64,000 nt of DNA from Sphagnum magellanicum (GCA_021904315.1 CM038907.1:20901223-20965222), one strand, 5' to 3'; positions 20,988 through 33,800 are shown, counted from the first letter of the stretch. Numbers and translations: made by a program. Notes: a model not told the origin generated them from the letters alone.

Positions 20988-22020
20988 ATGACTAGTCCTA
21001 AGGGAATGGACAAGTTCTTCTAGGGAAAGGAATTTAAAGACATCTTGGATTGGATCGAAAGGCTAGAGATGGCATACGAGGTACAAGGTTAAGATGAAGT
21101 AAAGTTATTCAAGATTGCTAAACTTAATTTGCAAGGTAAGGCTAAGGATTGGTTTAAGAAATTGCAACCTACTCTTGCAGATTGGAATGAGATGAAGATT
21201 AGTATGCAACAAAAATTTGGTGTTGTAGAATTTGATGAACTGAGGGTGAAGATGGACTCTGTCAAATAGGAGCCCAAATAGAGAGTATAATCCTACTTTG
21301 ATCGACTGGATAAGTTATTCAGGAGAGGGAAGATAAAGGATGATGAGTAAAGAAGGTGTTTCCTTACTCATCTATGGCCAGAAATAAAAAAAACTCTATA
21401 TGGTGAAGACATATGCCAATGTCGAGGAAATTCTTTTAGTAACCAAGCATGTTGAGCAAATTTTTGAGTTAAGTGAGATTCCATTTGAACCATTCAAGGA
21501 GGAACAAGAAGAAGGTATGCACAATGACACACTATTGGAAAAGCAAGTGTCTGCTTTGAATGAATCATTCATTGATTTTTTTAAAGGAACATCTTTTAAT
21601 GTTGGAGCAATACCACCGGGAGCTAACAGTTCCACCATGTGTTAGATTTGTAAAGCTAATGACCACATAGCCACTACATGCCCATGCATAGGAGACTTGA
21701 AGCCAAAATGTGCTAAATGCAGTCTACCACATAAAATGAGGAATTGTGGGGTAAAATGTGGGTATTGTTTGGGTATGGGACAAACAGAAGACAAATGTTG
21801 GGAAAGAGGGAAAGATGAGAAGGTATCATCTATTGCCAACAACTACTTGGAGGTTTTAGTTGATGATGAAGAAGTAATGCTTGAGCAGTTGAATTACTTT
21901 TGTGGCACCAAACATGATTTTTTTCAAGGGCTAGGATTCCAAGGAGATGTTTACATATTGAGGCAATTGAAGATGAAACTACAAATGATAGAAAAGCTGT
22001 ACTTGTGGAGCTAGGAAGGA
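20988..22020 (+). pseudogene. Gypsy gag with cysteine-rich nucleocapsid
   Basis: The ATG at 20988 opens MTSPKGMDKFF. Next come DILDWIERLEMAYEVQG and LFKIAKLNLQGKAKDWFKKL, typical of retrotransposon gag (L.G.A..W), with several stops. After a frameshift near 21400 a long frame continues to a cysteine cluster at about 21640-21810: CKANDHIATTC, PKCAKCSLPHKMRNC, then GVKCGYCLGMGQTEDKCW. The cluster is larger than a single zinc knuckle. The protein would bind and package element RNA. Stops make it inactive. Confidence 0.8.
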
Positions 22021-22600
22021 GCTCTGCAATGAAATCAAAAATATTGACACACTTCATCAAAGGAAAGATCTCATTATCACCTATGGAAACCATTCTAGCA
22101 ATACCATGAGAATTGGAATTTTTGGAAAGTCTTGTCAAATTGGCAAAGAAGAAAAAGGATGAAGGTTTGAAGTCAATCAATTTGACCAAGGTGGAAGGAC
22201 CACCTGTAGTGCGTAAAATCAACATACACAATAATTCCCATAACAAAACACTACATTTGTTAGTTGAATTGGACAATAACTTGCTTGAAAGATTGGTGGA
22301 TACCAGTGCATCTATTCGGTAATGTCTGCAACTATGGTTCATGAGTTAGGCATTATGCATTTAGTGTTTTGATCCAAGGCATATAAGATGGCATCTAGAC
22401 TAGTTATGCAAGCTCTTGGTCAAATAACTAATTTCCCAATGAGAGTTGGGGATGTGCAATGTTTGATGACATTCATGACAATTAACACTAACAATTATGA
22501 TTTGTTATTAGGTCTGGATTTTCTCATCAAGATTGGTGTGGTGGTGGATGTGGAGAAAGGTCTTATACAAATTAGACAAGGACCTGGGAACAACGTCTAA
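22021..22600 (+). pseudogene. Gypsy aspartic protease region
   Basis: Frames read ILTHFIKGKISLSPMETIL, GLKSINLTKVEGPPVVRK and LLERLVDTSASI (22290-22316). This is the retropepsin site, with DTGAS changed to DTSAS. A frameshift follows. The second half (22388-22600) has VGDVQCLMTFMTINTNNYDL and LLGLDFLIKIGVVVDVEKGL, the usual 'D.LLG.DFL' flap-side motif. It would process the polyprotein; the active-site glycine is lost. Confidence 0.8.
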
Positions 22601-24183
22601 GTCTTGCCATTGAATATGGTAAATATGCTACATCCTATCTTGGAAGACAATAATATGATTGAAGAAAACAACCAAGGAAAAACCTTGAGATTATGGGGGA
22701 TTGGACCTTGGGAACCTAATGAGTGGAAAGAAAAGACGTTTTTACGAAACTCAAACAATTCATTGTCAAATGATGAGTTTGAACCTATCACCTTTGATGA
22801 TTCTGATGAAAACACAACAGTTGTGGTGGATGATGGACAATATGATTTATTCCTGCTAGCTAAAACAAAGGAGGATGAGGATTCGATGGATAATGGATTT
22901 GAAAAATTTGTGAAAAAGGAGGGTCCAAACCAGAACATGCATTTGATCTTGGAAGAATAGGTTAACAATGTGTAGTTTGATGAGATATTTGATTTTGAGG
23001 ATTTTGAAGATTGGCTGAAGTGTGTTGCATAGGAAAAATAGTTGTGAAATGAACAATTTCATATTGCAAGGTGTGCCCAAATGCCAAAGGTTTTTCAATT
23101 GGATGCAAAATTGGGTACGTTGGGAGAGGAACAAACATTTCAAGTACTTGACAAAGAGACAAATAAGTGGGCAAAAATAAAATCCAAAATTAGGGTTGAT
23201 ATTGATATAGGGTTTGACAAAACTAAGCAGCTTTGGGAGATGCTTGATCAGTTTCCTGATGTGTTTGCATGGCATAAAGGGGAATTTGGTCGTTACAAAA
23301 TAGGAGAACATGTTGTTGACACACAAGGTTTTCCTCCATGTTATAATACACCCAACATGTTTGCTTTTGGGAAGAAGTCAAAGTAAAAAAATAAATTAAT
23401 GCATTAGTGGCTTTAGGCAAAATGAAGCCCAACTCATTTGAGTATGCTTGCATAGTTACATTACTAGTAAAGAAAGATAGCAATTATCACTTTTGTGGAG
23501 ATTACAGGCCATTGAATCTTCAAACTTGGCACGATTCATTTCCCATGCTTCTAGTTGAAGATGTGCTGATGTAACTTGGTAAGGCATAATGGTTTTCTAC
23601 CTTAGATCTACAATTTGGATTTTGGCAAATCAAAATGGCACCAAAAGACATCCACAAGTCTACATTGATCACCAAATCTAGATTATTCAACTAAATAGTC
23701 ATGCAACCAATACATTTTCCAAGACCGTGACAGAAGTTTTTAAGACCTACCTTAATAGGTTTCTTAAAGTGTTTGTGGATGATTTGAATGTCCATAATTT
23801 GAATTAGAAGAACATTTGGAGCATTTCTGCTATGTTCTATTGAGGTTAAGGGAAGTCAATTCAAACTTAACCTTGGTAAGTGTGAGTTTGAAAAAACTAG
23901 TTTGGCATTTCTAGGACATGTTGTAAGTTGTGACAATACTTAACCAGATCCAAAGAAAATAAAAACCATCATTGAATTTCCAATTCCCACAATAGTGACT
24001 AATGTACACGCTTTTCTTAAGCTAACAGGGTACTATAGAAACTATGTTAAAGGTTATTATCAAATAGCCATACCCCTTTTTGATCTCACCAAGAAGGATT
24101 CCACTTTCAGGTGGAATTCAAATTGTCAAAATGCATTTGATCAACTAAAAGTTACGTTGGTCATAGCTCCCATCTTGGTTTGA
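22601..24183 (+). pseudogene. Gypsy reverse transcriptase
   Basis: A linker frame (22604-22960) leads to LWEMLDQFPDVFAWHKGEFG (23230-23290), then with frameshifts YHFCGDYRPLNLQTWHDSFP, FSTLDLQFGFWQIKMAPKDI, a catalytic FVDDLNVHN (FVDD at 23772-23783) and FLKLTGYYRNYVKGYYQIAI (24007-24066). These are the palm and connection motifs of Ty3/gypsy reverse transcriptase in order. Stops are frequent (for example at 23384, 23574 and 23589). It copied element RNA to DNA in the ancestor. Confidence 0.88.
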
Positions 24184-25101
24184 CCTGATTTCGCAAAGGC
24201 ATTTATATTAGATGTTGACTGGTCCACCCATGGCATCGGTGCCATATTGTCATAGAAAGAAGGGCGGTGGGAACAAATCATTGCCAACACCAATAAAGGA
24301 TTATTTCTAATTCAAAAAAAGTTTCACTTAATGGAGGGTGAATGTTATGCATTGGTTTGGGGGATCATGTATTTTCGGCAATACCTCTATTGAAACCGCT
24401 TCACACTTCACACAGACCATAAACCACTAGAGTGGTTAGTGACTATGTCAGATGCATATGGACGGAGGGGTAGGTGGATTAATACACTATAGGATTTCAA
24501 TTTTAAAATTATAAATAGAACAGGTTCGAGGCACACCAATGTTGATGCACTTAGCCGGAATCTTGTGGACGCCGTTGATGAACTAGAAGATTTGATTAAA
24601 GAAATCCAAGATTTTCATCTAATGAGGCTGAGTACTTCACTAAAGGAAACATTTTGGACTAGAAGAAGAAGTTCCAAGATTGGAGTCATTATGCAGTAGT
24701 TGGGCAACCAAAGTTTGTTGAACAATCTATTTATGGTTGAAATTGGAATGATGGGAATGGGAAAAGCTCTAATTCATTATGATAATGAATTGAGTCACAA
24801 CATTGTTCAATGCATTGAAATAGTGAATGGTGTTAATGAGTCAAGGAAGTTGAAGAGGAAAAGAGTTGAGTTATGGGATGTCAGAGATCATTGGAAAATG
24901 GTCAAGGAAGTTCAAGCCTTTACTAATGGAGATATGAATACAAGGAGCTCTAAACTAGATAGCAATTGGGAAGATGCCAAGACTATGGAAATTTGGGAAA
25001 TCCATATGGCCATTTTTGTGTTGGAAGGCAATCAATTGTCAAAAGAGTGTGGTGATGCAAAAAAGGCTAGGGTAAGTAAGCATATTTTTCATTATTACTA
25101 G
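24184..25101 (+). pseudogene. Gypsy RNase H and linker
   Basis: Reads FILDVDWSTHGIGAIL, FHLMEGECYALVWGIMYFRQ, FTLHTDHKPLEWL, DAYGRRGRWI and NVDALSRN: the gypsy RNase H with its acidic residues in place. Stops at 24182, 24256 and 24393 break it. A 133-codon open frame (24700-25101) then forms the linker to integrase, with no motif I recognise. Confidence 0.83.
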
Positions 25102-26110
25102 AATAATGACAAACTAATGTTCAAAGACTTAGTAGTGCCTAGATCTAATGAGTGTTGGCAATTGATTTTGGATTTCCATTAGGAGATTGGGCATTTTGGT
25201 GAGGGAAGGACATTGGCAAAGGTCAACAAACATTATTTCTAACATAATAGAACACAAGAAGTCAAGGACATGGTGAGATCCTGCAATCAATGTCACTTGG
25301 TCAAAAGCAAGTGTTCTATCAGGTCAGAACCTTCAAAACTCAATAGTATCCCAATTTGGGATCAATTTTAGAAGGTGGCCTTTGACACAATTGGTCCATT
25401 TCTTGAAACAAAATTTGGTAACAAGTATGTCCTGGTTGCCATAGACCATTATTCCAAATGATGCAAAGCAAAAGCAATAGTAAATCATGATGTAGAAACT
25501 ATTGCTAAATTTCTAAAAGATGAGGTCATCTATAGATTTGGCATTCCCAAATACATTCTTATCGGTAATGGGTTAGAGTGGTTTGCTGATTTTGATCAGT
25601 TGTGTAAAAATTATGGCATATACATTAGTACACTATAACTCAGTGGCCAAGGTGCAATGGGATGGTGGAAAGGCTTGTCAAGACTTTCAAACATGGATTT
25701 ACAATTTTGTCTACCAACCCTGAGCATGTACCCAAAACTGGGATAAACACCTGCCCATGATTATATTTGGATATAGATGCGGGGTGTAATCTAGCACAAA
25801 GTTTTCTTTGCATATGTTGTTGATAGGGAAAATTCCTCATTTGAAAGTTAATATTTCTCTAAGTCCCCTGGTTCAAGCTTATGAAGATGATGAAAACCCT
25901 ACCACTATTGCACCATAAATGATTAATAAATTATTGCTCATTTCAAAAATGCATGGAGAAGTTTTAGAAAACATTTGTTAGGCACAAAACAAGTAGAAGT
26001 GGGCATATGCCTTTAGGAAAGGTAAACAAATGTTTTTAAGGTTGGGTGAAAGCACACTAAAGGTGAGCCACTTTTGTTCAAAAAAGGTGATGTATAACAA
26101 GTATTATAGT
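25102..26110 (+). pseudogene. Gypsy integrase
   Basis: The zinc-binding part is readable as GHFGEGRTLAKVNKHYF ... VRSCNQCHLVKSK (25188-25310). The core follows with AFDTIGPFLETKFGNKYVL (first Asp) and VAIDHYSK. At the second catalytic Asp the copy reads IGNGLEW rather than TDNG.E, so the Asp is lost. Later text includes NWDKHLPMIIFGYRCGV and PLVQAYEDDENPTTIAP. Multiple stops are present. No chromodomain is visible. Confidence 0.82.
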
Positions 26111-26760
26111 ACGCAATAAGCTAAATCTTGATGACATCCTTTAACTAACCTAAACACAAGTTAAAAAATTTAGAATTTGCCCAACAACATTTTGGAACTC
26201 AAAGTGAACTTTGAGTCAAAATTAATCTTGATCCAACAATTAGATGAGGAGGATTGAATAAAATCAATGTACACAAAGCATATAACTTACAATTTTTTAA
26301 TGGCCATAGGGCTTCATGTTTGTGATTCATGAAACATTTCCAAACAAAAGGAAATTGAAAAAATAATGCAATATTCATATATAAAATCTCCTCCTCTTTG
26401 ATATGGTAGTATCTTGGAAGGAATATATTATTATGCATTCATTGTTATAAAAATGAAAAAAAACACATTTTTTGAATGGAATTTCATCTAAAAATTTTAA
26501 AATTTTAATTTGTTTTAAATTTAATTAATGTATATTAATGTCATGCACCATTAAAAAATTCACCCAAGAATTTCATTCAAATTTTCAAACTTTGTGACGG
26601 GTATTATTTGGTCATAAATGTACTCCATACATTCAAATTCTTCAATGTTTGTTGGAAATTTCAAAATAATTGATTAGATTAAGTTTAAAGCTAATAAAAT
26701 ATACTACAATTGTTCCACTCTGCCCTTGTTTTGTGAAGATTGAGGCACTCAATCTAATTT
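26111..26760 (+). other. Gypsy 3' untranslated spacer
   Basis: AT-rich, no coding motif; lies between integrase and the polypurine tract. Confidence 0.6.
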
Positions 26761-26770
26761 GAAAGGGAGA
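26761..26770 (+). promoter_or_regulatory. Polypurine tract
   Basis: GAAAGGGAGA directly before the TG of the 3' LTR; it would prime plus-strand DNA synthesis. Confidence 0.8.
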
Positions 26771-27850
26771 TGTTACATCTATGATGAAAAATTAGGGGAT
26801 GAAACTCTAATGGATATGTACAATATGATCATTTACCAAAAGTTAAAGGCGATAAAATTTTGGCAGTTGATGGTGATTGATGGTTGGTCTTATGAATTTC
26901 TATTTTTGTGTTGTTTTGTTCTTTTGTAGGTTATGAACTTACTACAATCTTTATGAGTGGCGGTGTTCAATTTGGTGTGGCTCTCCTTATGGGTGAGCTC
27001 TGTGTGGTGCTGAGTGGCTAGTCAAATTTTTTTTGTTGGATATTAATCAAGCTCAAATGGAGGTTGAAGCTTATAAAGGGCCACAAAGTTTTTATTAAAG
27101 GCAACAAAGTTTCCTGGAGTTGTTGTTTCTGGTTGGTTTTTGGTTTTCTAGGTTTTTGTTTTGGAAAAACTTTGGGACACGCTTGAAAAGAAAATGCCTA
27201 ATGATGTGGGTTGCATCAGTTTGGGGGATGATAGATCTTCCTTTGCGCTATGCATCTTTTAGAAAGTGCCAGTTTCACAATAGAAGTAGGAGCTCGGGGA
27301 ATGATGATGATAACTAAGGATCTTGAAAATGACTTAGCTTGGCAAATAGAGTTATGTCGGACTAAGTGGGTATGATGGAAAAAAATGCTTGAATATTTTA
27401 GGATTTCTAGATGCACAATGTGTATATGTTCTTAGTATTGTTTCATCTATGAGTAAAGTAGCGGTAATGGGTTGCATTTGACAAATCTTTGGGGAAAGCT
27501 CATGTATAGCATGAGACACTATCTGAACTTCTCTTCCACCATTTTTTCCAATTCTCAAGGTCTTTTAGGCTGTTGGGCATTTCAGGGTTTTTCATAGTTT
27601 ATTGGGTGATAGGAGTTTGTGAGGATGGGTCCTTCTATTTTGCTAAATGTTGTTAGTGGAAGCTCATGAGAGAAAGATCAAAATGATTTGAACCCATAGG
27701 CTTTTAGAATTTAATTTCTAGTTTGATTAGAATAATGAATTTGTCCTAATCATCAAATTTGATGATTTTGTTGATTGTGCAAGTTACATGGATCATCTTC
27801 AATGATTTTGGATATTTGGATGTGAAGGGAACTTCCTTATGCCCTTGTTT
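26771..27850 (+). repeat. Gypsy 3' LTR
   Basis: Starts TGTTACATCTATGATG and runs collinear with the 5' LTR to about 'aacttccttatgccctt'. The last bases are degraded, so the right end is uncertain by some ten bases. Confidence 0.87.
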
Positions 27851-30452
27851 TTTGTTACAATGGACTTTGAACACCACATTTGAAATTTTATTGTCAATGC
27901 AAATGAAATCATTTAGCAAATCATTCGCATTTTTCTATTTTTTGAATGTCTTTTGGAGGTAATGTAAAAGACAAAGATTTAAATTTACAATATCACAAAA
28001 TTGGAAAAAAAACCCCTTTGTCATGACCAAAAAATGAATTCAATGTTACTTTATTCAAGAATTATGGGGTCTTTTTGCCCCCAAGTTGGGGGCTATTATG
28101 AGTGGGAGGTTTATTTTTCCCACCTTATTATTATTTAAAATTCTAACGTCCACATATTAAACCACCTTAAATATAATTTAGATTTTGTAATTTGTAATAT
28201 ATATAACCTTTTTGAAACAAAGGTTTTTTTTATAATAATGTTGTGCACCTAACCAATGCCACATTGTCCAAGAAAACATGAATTCCTATATTAAAAAAAT
28301 TATATAATTAAACATCATATAATAACATCCTTATATTTATGGATAAATAATGTAAGATCATGGTTTATCCTTTTGCAATATAAAGTTGTTTGTGTCCTAA
28401 TTTAAATTAAAGACAACATTTCCTTTCATACATTACAAGCATGATAATTTATTTCATATCAAAAAGCACATTTGAAAAATAACCATTTGAGTTTTTAGAA
28501 AGAATTAATGCCCGAAGTATAAAAATAAAATTATTTTTGTTACTTTCATCTATCAAATATTTTACCTTGTAAATTTGTTGTGAATAAAATTGCAAGTTTA
28601 GATTGATGTTTTTTTGGCACAAGTTGTGTCCTTGTTGAAGACCATATTTCTAGTAAGGATGGGTTTAAGTAAATTGAACTTGTTTTGGGATAAAGTAAGA
28701 TAAAGTGACTTTTTTGAAAATCTTGGCAATTAACTTTAAAAAAAAAGAGTTGTAGAATTATTATACATTGAATATTTTTTATTTCAATGATTAAAAAAAT
28801 GGTTTTTCACTATTATATTGGATCATTTTTGAATTTCACAATGTAAAAGTAGGTTTTCAATATTTTTTTCAAATACAACATAATAGTAGATTATATTTTT
28901 GATGGTGCCTTCAAGAATGCAATGATGTTTAATATATCCTAAACTAATATACATATATTTCATTGAGTATTTTGTGTTAAAAGCTCCCTGAACATAAATT
29001 TATCATCTATTAACTAGGGACATTTATTTTTTTCATTTACAACATATTTGCTTATAGTTTTTTGGAGATAGATTCTTATAGGTATAACAAGGGTCGTCCT
29101 AACATGATATAATGAACCACTTGCTATATAAGCATTGGTTAATTTTCATTGTGATAAAAGTTAATCAAAATAATATTGAAAATTTTGGATGAATTTGTAA
29201 ATTGATATTTTAAATGTAATATGAAAACATTTAGATAAATTTAAAATGAATTTAAAGCATAGGAGGTTTCCAAAAATATTTTTAACACAATGTGACCTAA
29301 GGCTTTGCTAATTAAATGACTTAAAAAAGGAATTGCAATGATTTGAAAACAACATTTTCATGGGAAATTAATTAAATACATTTTTTATGTGATAATATAA
29401 TGCAAATAATTTTGAATAATATCAATTTAAAAATAAAACAATATCAATTTATAAATCATGATTTTAAGAATATTTTACATATAAGGACTCAAGTCTTTGA
29501 CACGAGTGGTTCATTGTATCAAGTTTACATTTAGGGTATATGGTTTTCTATCATAATTCCACCAATTTTGATGCTACTCTATTGTTTCCATACACTTGAG
29601 ATAAGATAAGAATGGATGTTCATACTTGTTTTGTCTATTTTACCATTCTTGCACCCCTTGATGTAGTGTGTGATAACCTATGTGCATTTAATAAATTATT
29701 TTTAGTCATGGTAGTTTGTGTGCCTATAACAAATGGATGAAATCAATGACACAAATGAATTGCAACATGGATAAAACTAACCAAATGATGAGATTTCACA
29801 ATATGTAGATGATATTACATTCATGGAAAATGATACCACCAATTTATATGGTTGAGTCTCATTCACATGGCCAATAACATCTGTGTCTGAATATCACAAA
29901 CATATATTTTGCCTTGTATGGTTTATTTGTGTTAGCAAATTCATCCATGTTGTCAAAGTTCATCCATTCAATTTATTTCACTCACAAGGCCAATTATGTG
30001 ATGGGTTTCCTCCATGCATATAATTTTATCTTTCTATAACACAATTAATTTATATAAAAATTTCATTAAAAAAAGTGATTTCAATCATGTGGTACATTTC
30101 ACTCATCTATGTACAATTGTATTTTTGTGATCAGTTTCAGGCATGGATAAAGTTTCATTCATTTGGTAAATATCATTTTGTCATTTTGATGTTTATTCGA
30201 GGTTTGTTTCGTCCATGTTGTCAAATTTCAATTATTTGACAACCTTGATTTCTTCCTTTGGTTGCCCTCTCTTTCCAACTTCCTTTTCTTTCTCCCCTTC
30301 CCCTTTCCACTTCCTTTTCATTTCTTCCACCTTGCTAACCTATCTTGAAAAGTTGTAAATCCTCCTACTTTCCCCTGACACTACCTAGGAAACTAGTAAA
30401 TATCATAGGGTAGAAGGTAGGAAATGTAACTAGTCACTATGTAGGCAACTAA
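27851..30452. other. Gene-free AT-rich stretch
   Basis: No supported gene or ordered repeat. Loose variants of 'tttcattcatttgg' and 'tttcactcacaaggccaat' recur between 29850 and 30230 but do not form a regular array. Confidence 0.6.
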
Positions 30453-30649
30453 AGGTGCGTTCAAACTTGGTGTTAGGGACTCTTAGTGTTGAGTCCCTGA
30501 ACACCATACTAGTCATTTAAGACTTAAACTTACTTATCAGGAAGATTTTATGTTAAATTAACATTCATTTAATATTATGGCCCATTTAACATTGGGTGCC
30601 ACCTAGATTTTCAATTAACATTGATTTAACATCAAGTGTGAATGCACTA
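30453..30649. mobile_element. Tourist-like MITE, 197 bp
   Basis: Terminal inverted repeats: left gtgcgttcaaacttggtgtt, and right, read in reverse complement, gtgcattcacacttgatgtt, with 3 differences. The element is flanked by TAA on both sides (30450-30452 and 30650-30652), the 3-bp target duplication of PIF/Harbinger-type elements. It has no coding capacity and depends on an enzyme made elsewhere. Confidence 0.7.
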
Positions 30650-30652
30650 TAA

Positions 30653-31549
30653 GTGGGTGGGCTACTTTATAAGCAAGGCCATGTGTGGTTGGTACATGGC
30701 CAACCACCATGGTTAGAGATGAGTCTGGGAAACAACAGAAGAGCATCTCTTGTCCACACACCATCATCCGTCCTGAGACCTGCATGGTGTGCTGATTGAT
30801 GGGTGCTGCTTCACTCTGGCTGGTACAGGTGCCCCTGATTTCAAATTACACGTCCTCATGAAAACGTAGGGGATAGCTAAAAGGGTAACTCAAAAGAAAA
30901 ATGCATGTGTTAGAATCGAATAGTATCTCGTTAACACGGTAGCATGCCATTGAACAAGAGCAACCTTTTGACCTTTTGTATCTCCCTTATATCATTTTGC
31001 AGCCTTTGGACATTTTGTACTCCATCCCTAAGACCTTTTTGCATGTCCCTGGTTGGTCGTTAGTTGAACCTCATAACTCACACTCTTTCATGTCCCATAA
31101 CCCAAAATACTTGGTGCTCTATGTACAACTCATTATAATTTATATTGTCCAATAGTAAACTCTGGTGTATCAAAAGTGATACTACTACCCCTACTAGCTT
31201 GGCAGCTAATTAGGTGTATTATCTTCATAAATGTTGAGAATTTCAATTTCTTTACAAACTAACCAAAAGTTTGGGAATGAAAATATGGAATCTTTTTTTA
31301 AATATTTTATTTACTAATCATTTGACATACATCTCGGCGAAGCTGCCAAGTTACTAGGATAAGTGAATTGCTTTGGGAAGGAATCTTTACTTATTGGCCA
31401 GCTTGTTGTTGCAATGTGAAACCATATTTTGCTTATTTCCCAACTTATAACAACTATTCGCCAAACATTTGAAGTGATGGGATTGACCCCAATACATCCT
31501 TCAATCAGGCCATATAAGTCAGTGTGCCACTGTAGTTACGCCACTTACT
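30653..31549. other. Intergenic, no gene seen
   Basis: Includes a locally GC-richer stretch at about 30660-30850 with a small hairpin (gtggttgg and ccaaccac around 30687-30709). No frame or RNA is recognised. Confidence 0.5.
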
Positions 31550-32000
31550 TCCTTCTTCTGCAAGCATGTGAATTTGGTGGGTTACAGACGGAAGATGTTA
31601 AATCAGCCAAAGAAATTGAATGCACTCAGTACAAAAGTATCACTGCAATTTTTTTCCCTCAGTCTGCCATTTACCCCTTTTATATTTTTAAAAACAAATT
31701 AAGTGATACACGGGCATGTTTTGTATTCATAACCTTCCATGGTATGAATGTTTCAAAGAGCACATAACATGTTAAGAATGTTCCAAAGGGTACATAACAT
31801 GTTTTCCTAACATGTCAAAAACATGCAGAACATGGACCCAAAACGTGATTGGGTATCACAATGGGGCAAACAAATGGGGCAAAGGGCAGACTGGGGGAAA
31901 AAATTGCAGCGGTACTTTTTGCACGGAGTGCATTCAATTTCTTTGGCAGATTTAACATTTTTCCTCACCCTGCCTTGCAAAAACACCGTGTTAGCATGAC
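31550..32000. mobile_element. Foldback element with ~150-bp inverted arms
   Basis: The left arm (about 31556-31723) and right arm (about 31838-31995) are inverted copies. 'gttaaatcagccaaagaaat' near 31599 pairs with 'atttctttggcagatttaac' near 31937. 'gtgatacacgggcatgtttt' near 31702 pairs with 'aaaacgtgattgggtatcac' near 31840. The loop holds two copies of a ~30-bp unit (atgttycaaagrgyacataa). The frames across it come from the arms. The outer ends and target duplication are unclear. Confidence 0.75.
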
Positions 32001-33335
32001 TTTGATATTGTCCCCACAATTCATGCCCTTCTATTAGCCTAGGTCAAAATAGGTAATGAACACCATTGGGAATATAAATTGTGCTTAGCCAATGAGGAAT
32101 TGCAGCATGCACCAATAGACCCAATTGCTTTCCATTTTGGGTGGGTGGGTGGGGAGAGGGGTGATGTGAGATTTTTTTGAATTTTTGTTGTTGTTCCCAA
32201 TGTGTTCCCATGAAGTTCTCAATCATTTCTCAACAGGTTCCTCAAGTTCTCAATGTGTTCTTAAATGTGTTCCTCAACATGTTCCTAATAGCACCTCACT
32301 TTGTCCAATGTGCTTTGTCTAAAGGATGTCTCAGAACTTGGGTAAGTAGGTGAAATATTGGGACTTATTATATGTTTTCTATTTTTGGAGTGAATACTTT
32401 TACATCAAAGTTTTCAAACTTTTTTGATGAGTTGGGCCAATAAAAAAATCTCACTGCAAAAATAATTCAGAATTTGAAAGGACCCCAACTAATTAATACA
32501 GATTGCACTAGGTATATAACTAAGTGTAATCAATATATAAAAATAAAATAAAGATTCAAGTAGTGTCACCTTCAGAAAGCTATGGCGGTGAGAAATGGCA
32601 AAACATAAATTATCCTAGACTTCAATCGGTTTGCCCCCTTGCAAACCACCAATCACATACACAGCTAAAAGGCCTAAGTTCAACATTTTGAACGGTTAAC
32701 ACAAGGTCTTGATTGTATAGTCTGGGTGCACTTGGAAACCGCCAAGTATACTTACATAGCTCAAATAGTGTAAGTTCTCGGGAGAACAGTTGACCCCCAA
32801 GTTTTTGGTTTGGTTTTACAGTAGTCTGGACGTGTAGATTTCATAGTCTGGGTTATGCTTGGAGAGCACCAATGAGTTAAGTACATGACTAAAAATTGTG
32901 TAAATTGTTATGAGAGCGTTTTCTCTTGTCAACACAAAGTCTTGGAGTGCATACATAGCTGGGGTGCTTTCCGTACAATTTCTTTCCAAGCCGAGTGGAC
33001 CATTGAAAATATAAAAGCTGACATGAACAAAGAGTGTCGCTATAATTAACAGGAGGCACAACACCAAAGTCAGCCACACAGCCAAATATGGTCACCTAAA
33101 CGAAGGTGTTCCAAAATTGTTGTCGGTCTACTACAAAATCAAAATCAAACTGGTTAGTACTATTCTAATTTCTATGATACAAGAAGAAGCCAGCTGCCAC
33201 AATATTATGCTCGTGTACACTTAGTCAACTCATTACAAAAGGGAAATAAACAGGAAAAACCTCCAACCTCCCAACACCAATAAAAGAAAAAAGAAAAGTT
33301 GAAATGAGGAATCTCATTCAAAGAAAGACATTAGT
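32001..33335. other. Intergenic, weak duplications only
   Basis: 'atagtctgggt' text recurs near 32718 and 32843, and 'aacacaa.gtcttg' near 32699 and 32931, suggesting an old local duplication. No gene is supported. Confidence 0.45.
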
Positions 33336-33800
33336 GAGGTCCATACCAAGATGTAGAAAATCTATGTGGTGATCATCCATACCAAGACGTAGAAAATCTA
33401 CGTGGCGATCATCCATACAAAGATGTACAAAATCTATGTGGTGATCATCCATACGAAGATGTAGAAAATGTGGTGATCATCCATATAAAGACATAAAAAA
33501 TCTATGTGGTGATCATCCATGCCAAGACATAGAAAATCTATGTGGTGATCATCCATGCCAAGACGTAGAGAATCTATGTGGTGATCATTCATGCCAAGAC
33601 GTAGAAAATCTATGTGGTGATCATCCATACAAAGATGTAGAAAATCTATGTGGTGATCATCCATACAAAGACGTAGAAAATCTATGTGGTGATCATCCAT
33701 ACAAAGATGTAGAAAATCTATGTGGTGATCATCAATACAAAGACGTAGAAAATGTGGTGACCATCTATACAAAGACATACAAAATGTGGTGATCATCCCT
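33336..33800. repeat. 36-bp minisatellite, about 14 copies
   Basis: Unit gatcatccatacaaagatg followed by tagaaaatctatgtggt. Starts fall at 33371, 33407, 33443, 33475, 33511, 33547, 33583, 33619, 33655, 33691, 33727, 33757 and 33789, plus a partial copy at 33336. A few units lack 'atctat' and are about 30 bp. Since 36 is a multiple of 3, the minus strand stays open as repeats of MDDHHIDFLHLC, which is a by-product. Confidence 0.92.

Larger units (their letters stand above)
17832..27850 (+). mobile_element. Ty3/gypsy LTR retrotransposon, ~10 kb, decayed
   Basis: Two long LTRs of just over 1 kb (about 17832-18917 and 26771-27850) flank a primer-site relic, an unusual upstream region with a duplicated domain, gag, protease, reverse transcriptase, RNase H and integrase in the gypsy order, and a polypurine tract. 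The LTRs have diverged at many sites and the coding region carries numerous stops and frameshifts, so the insertion is old. A GC-rich block (about 19600-20590) looks like a later insertion. LTR ends are approximate because the terminal CA is not preserved. Confidence 0.9.

Noticed and set aside
18418..27558. Similar minus-strand frames in the two gypsy LTRs (18418-18651 and 27352-27558)
   Set aside because: Their resemblance follows from the LTRs being copies of one sequence; there is no motif or independent support for a gene.
33434..33796. 120-codon minus-strand frame of repeated MDDHHIDFL units
   Set aside because: Produced by a 36-bp tandem repeat whose period is a multiple of three; the composition is implausible for a folded protein.
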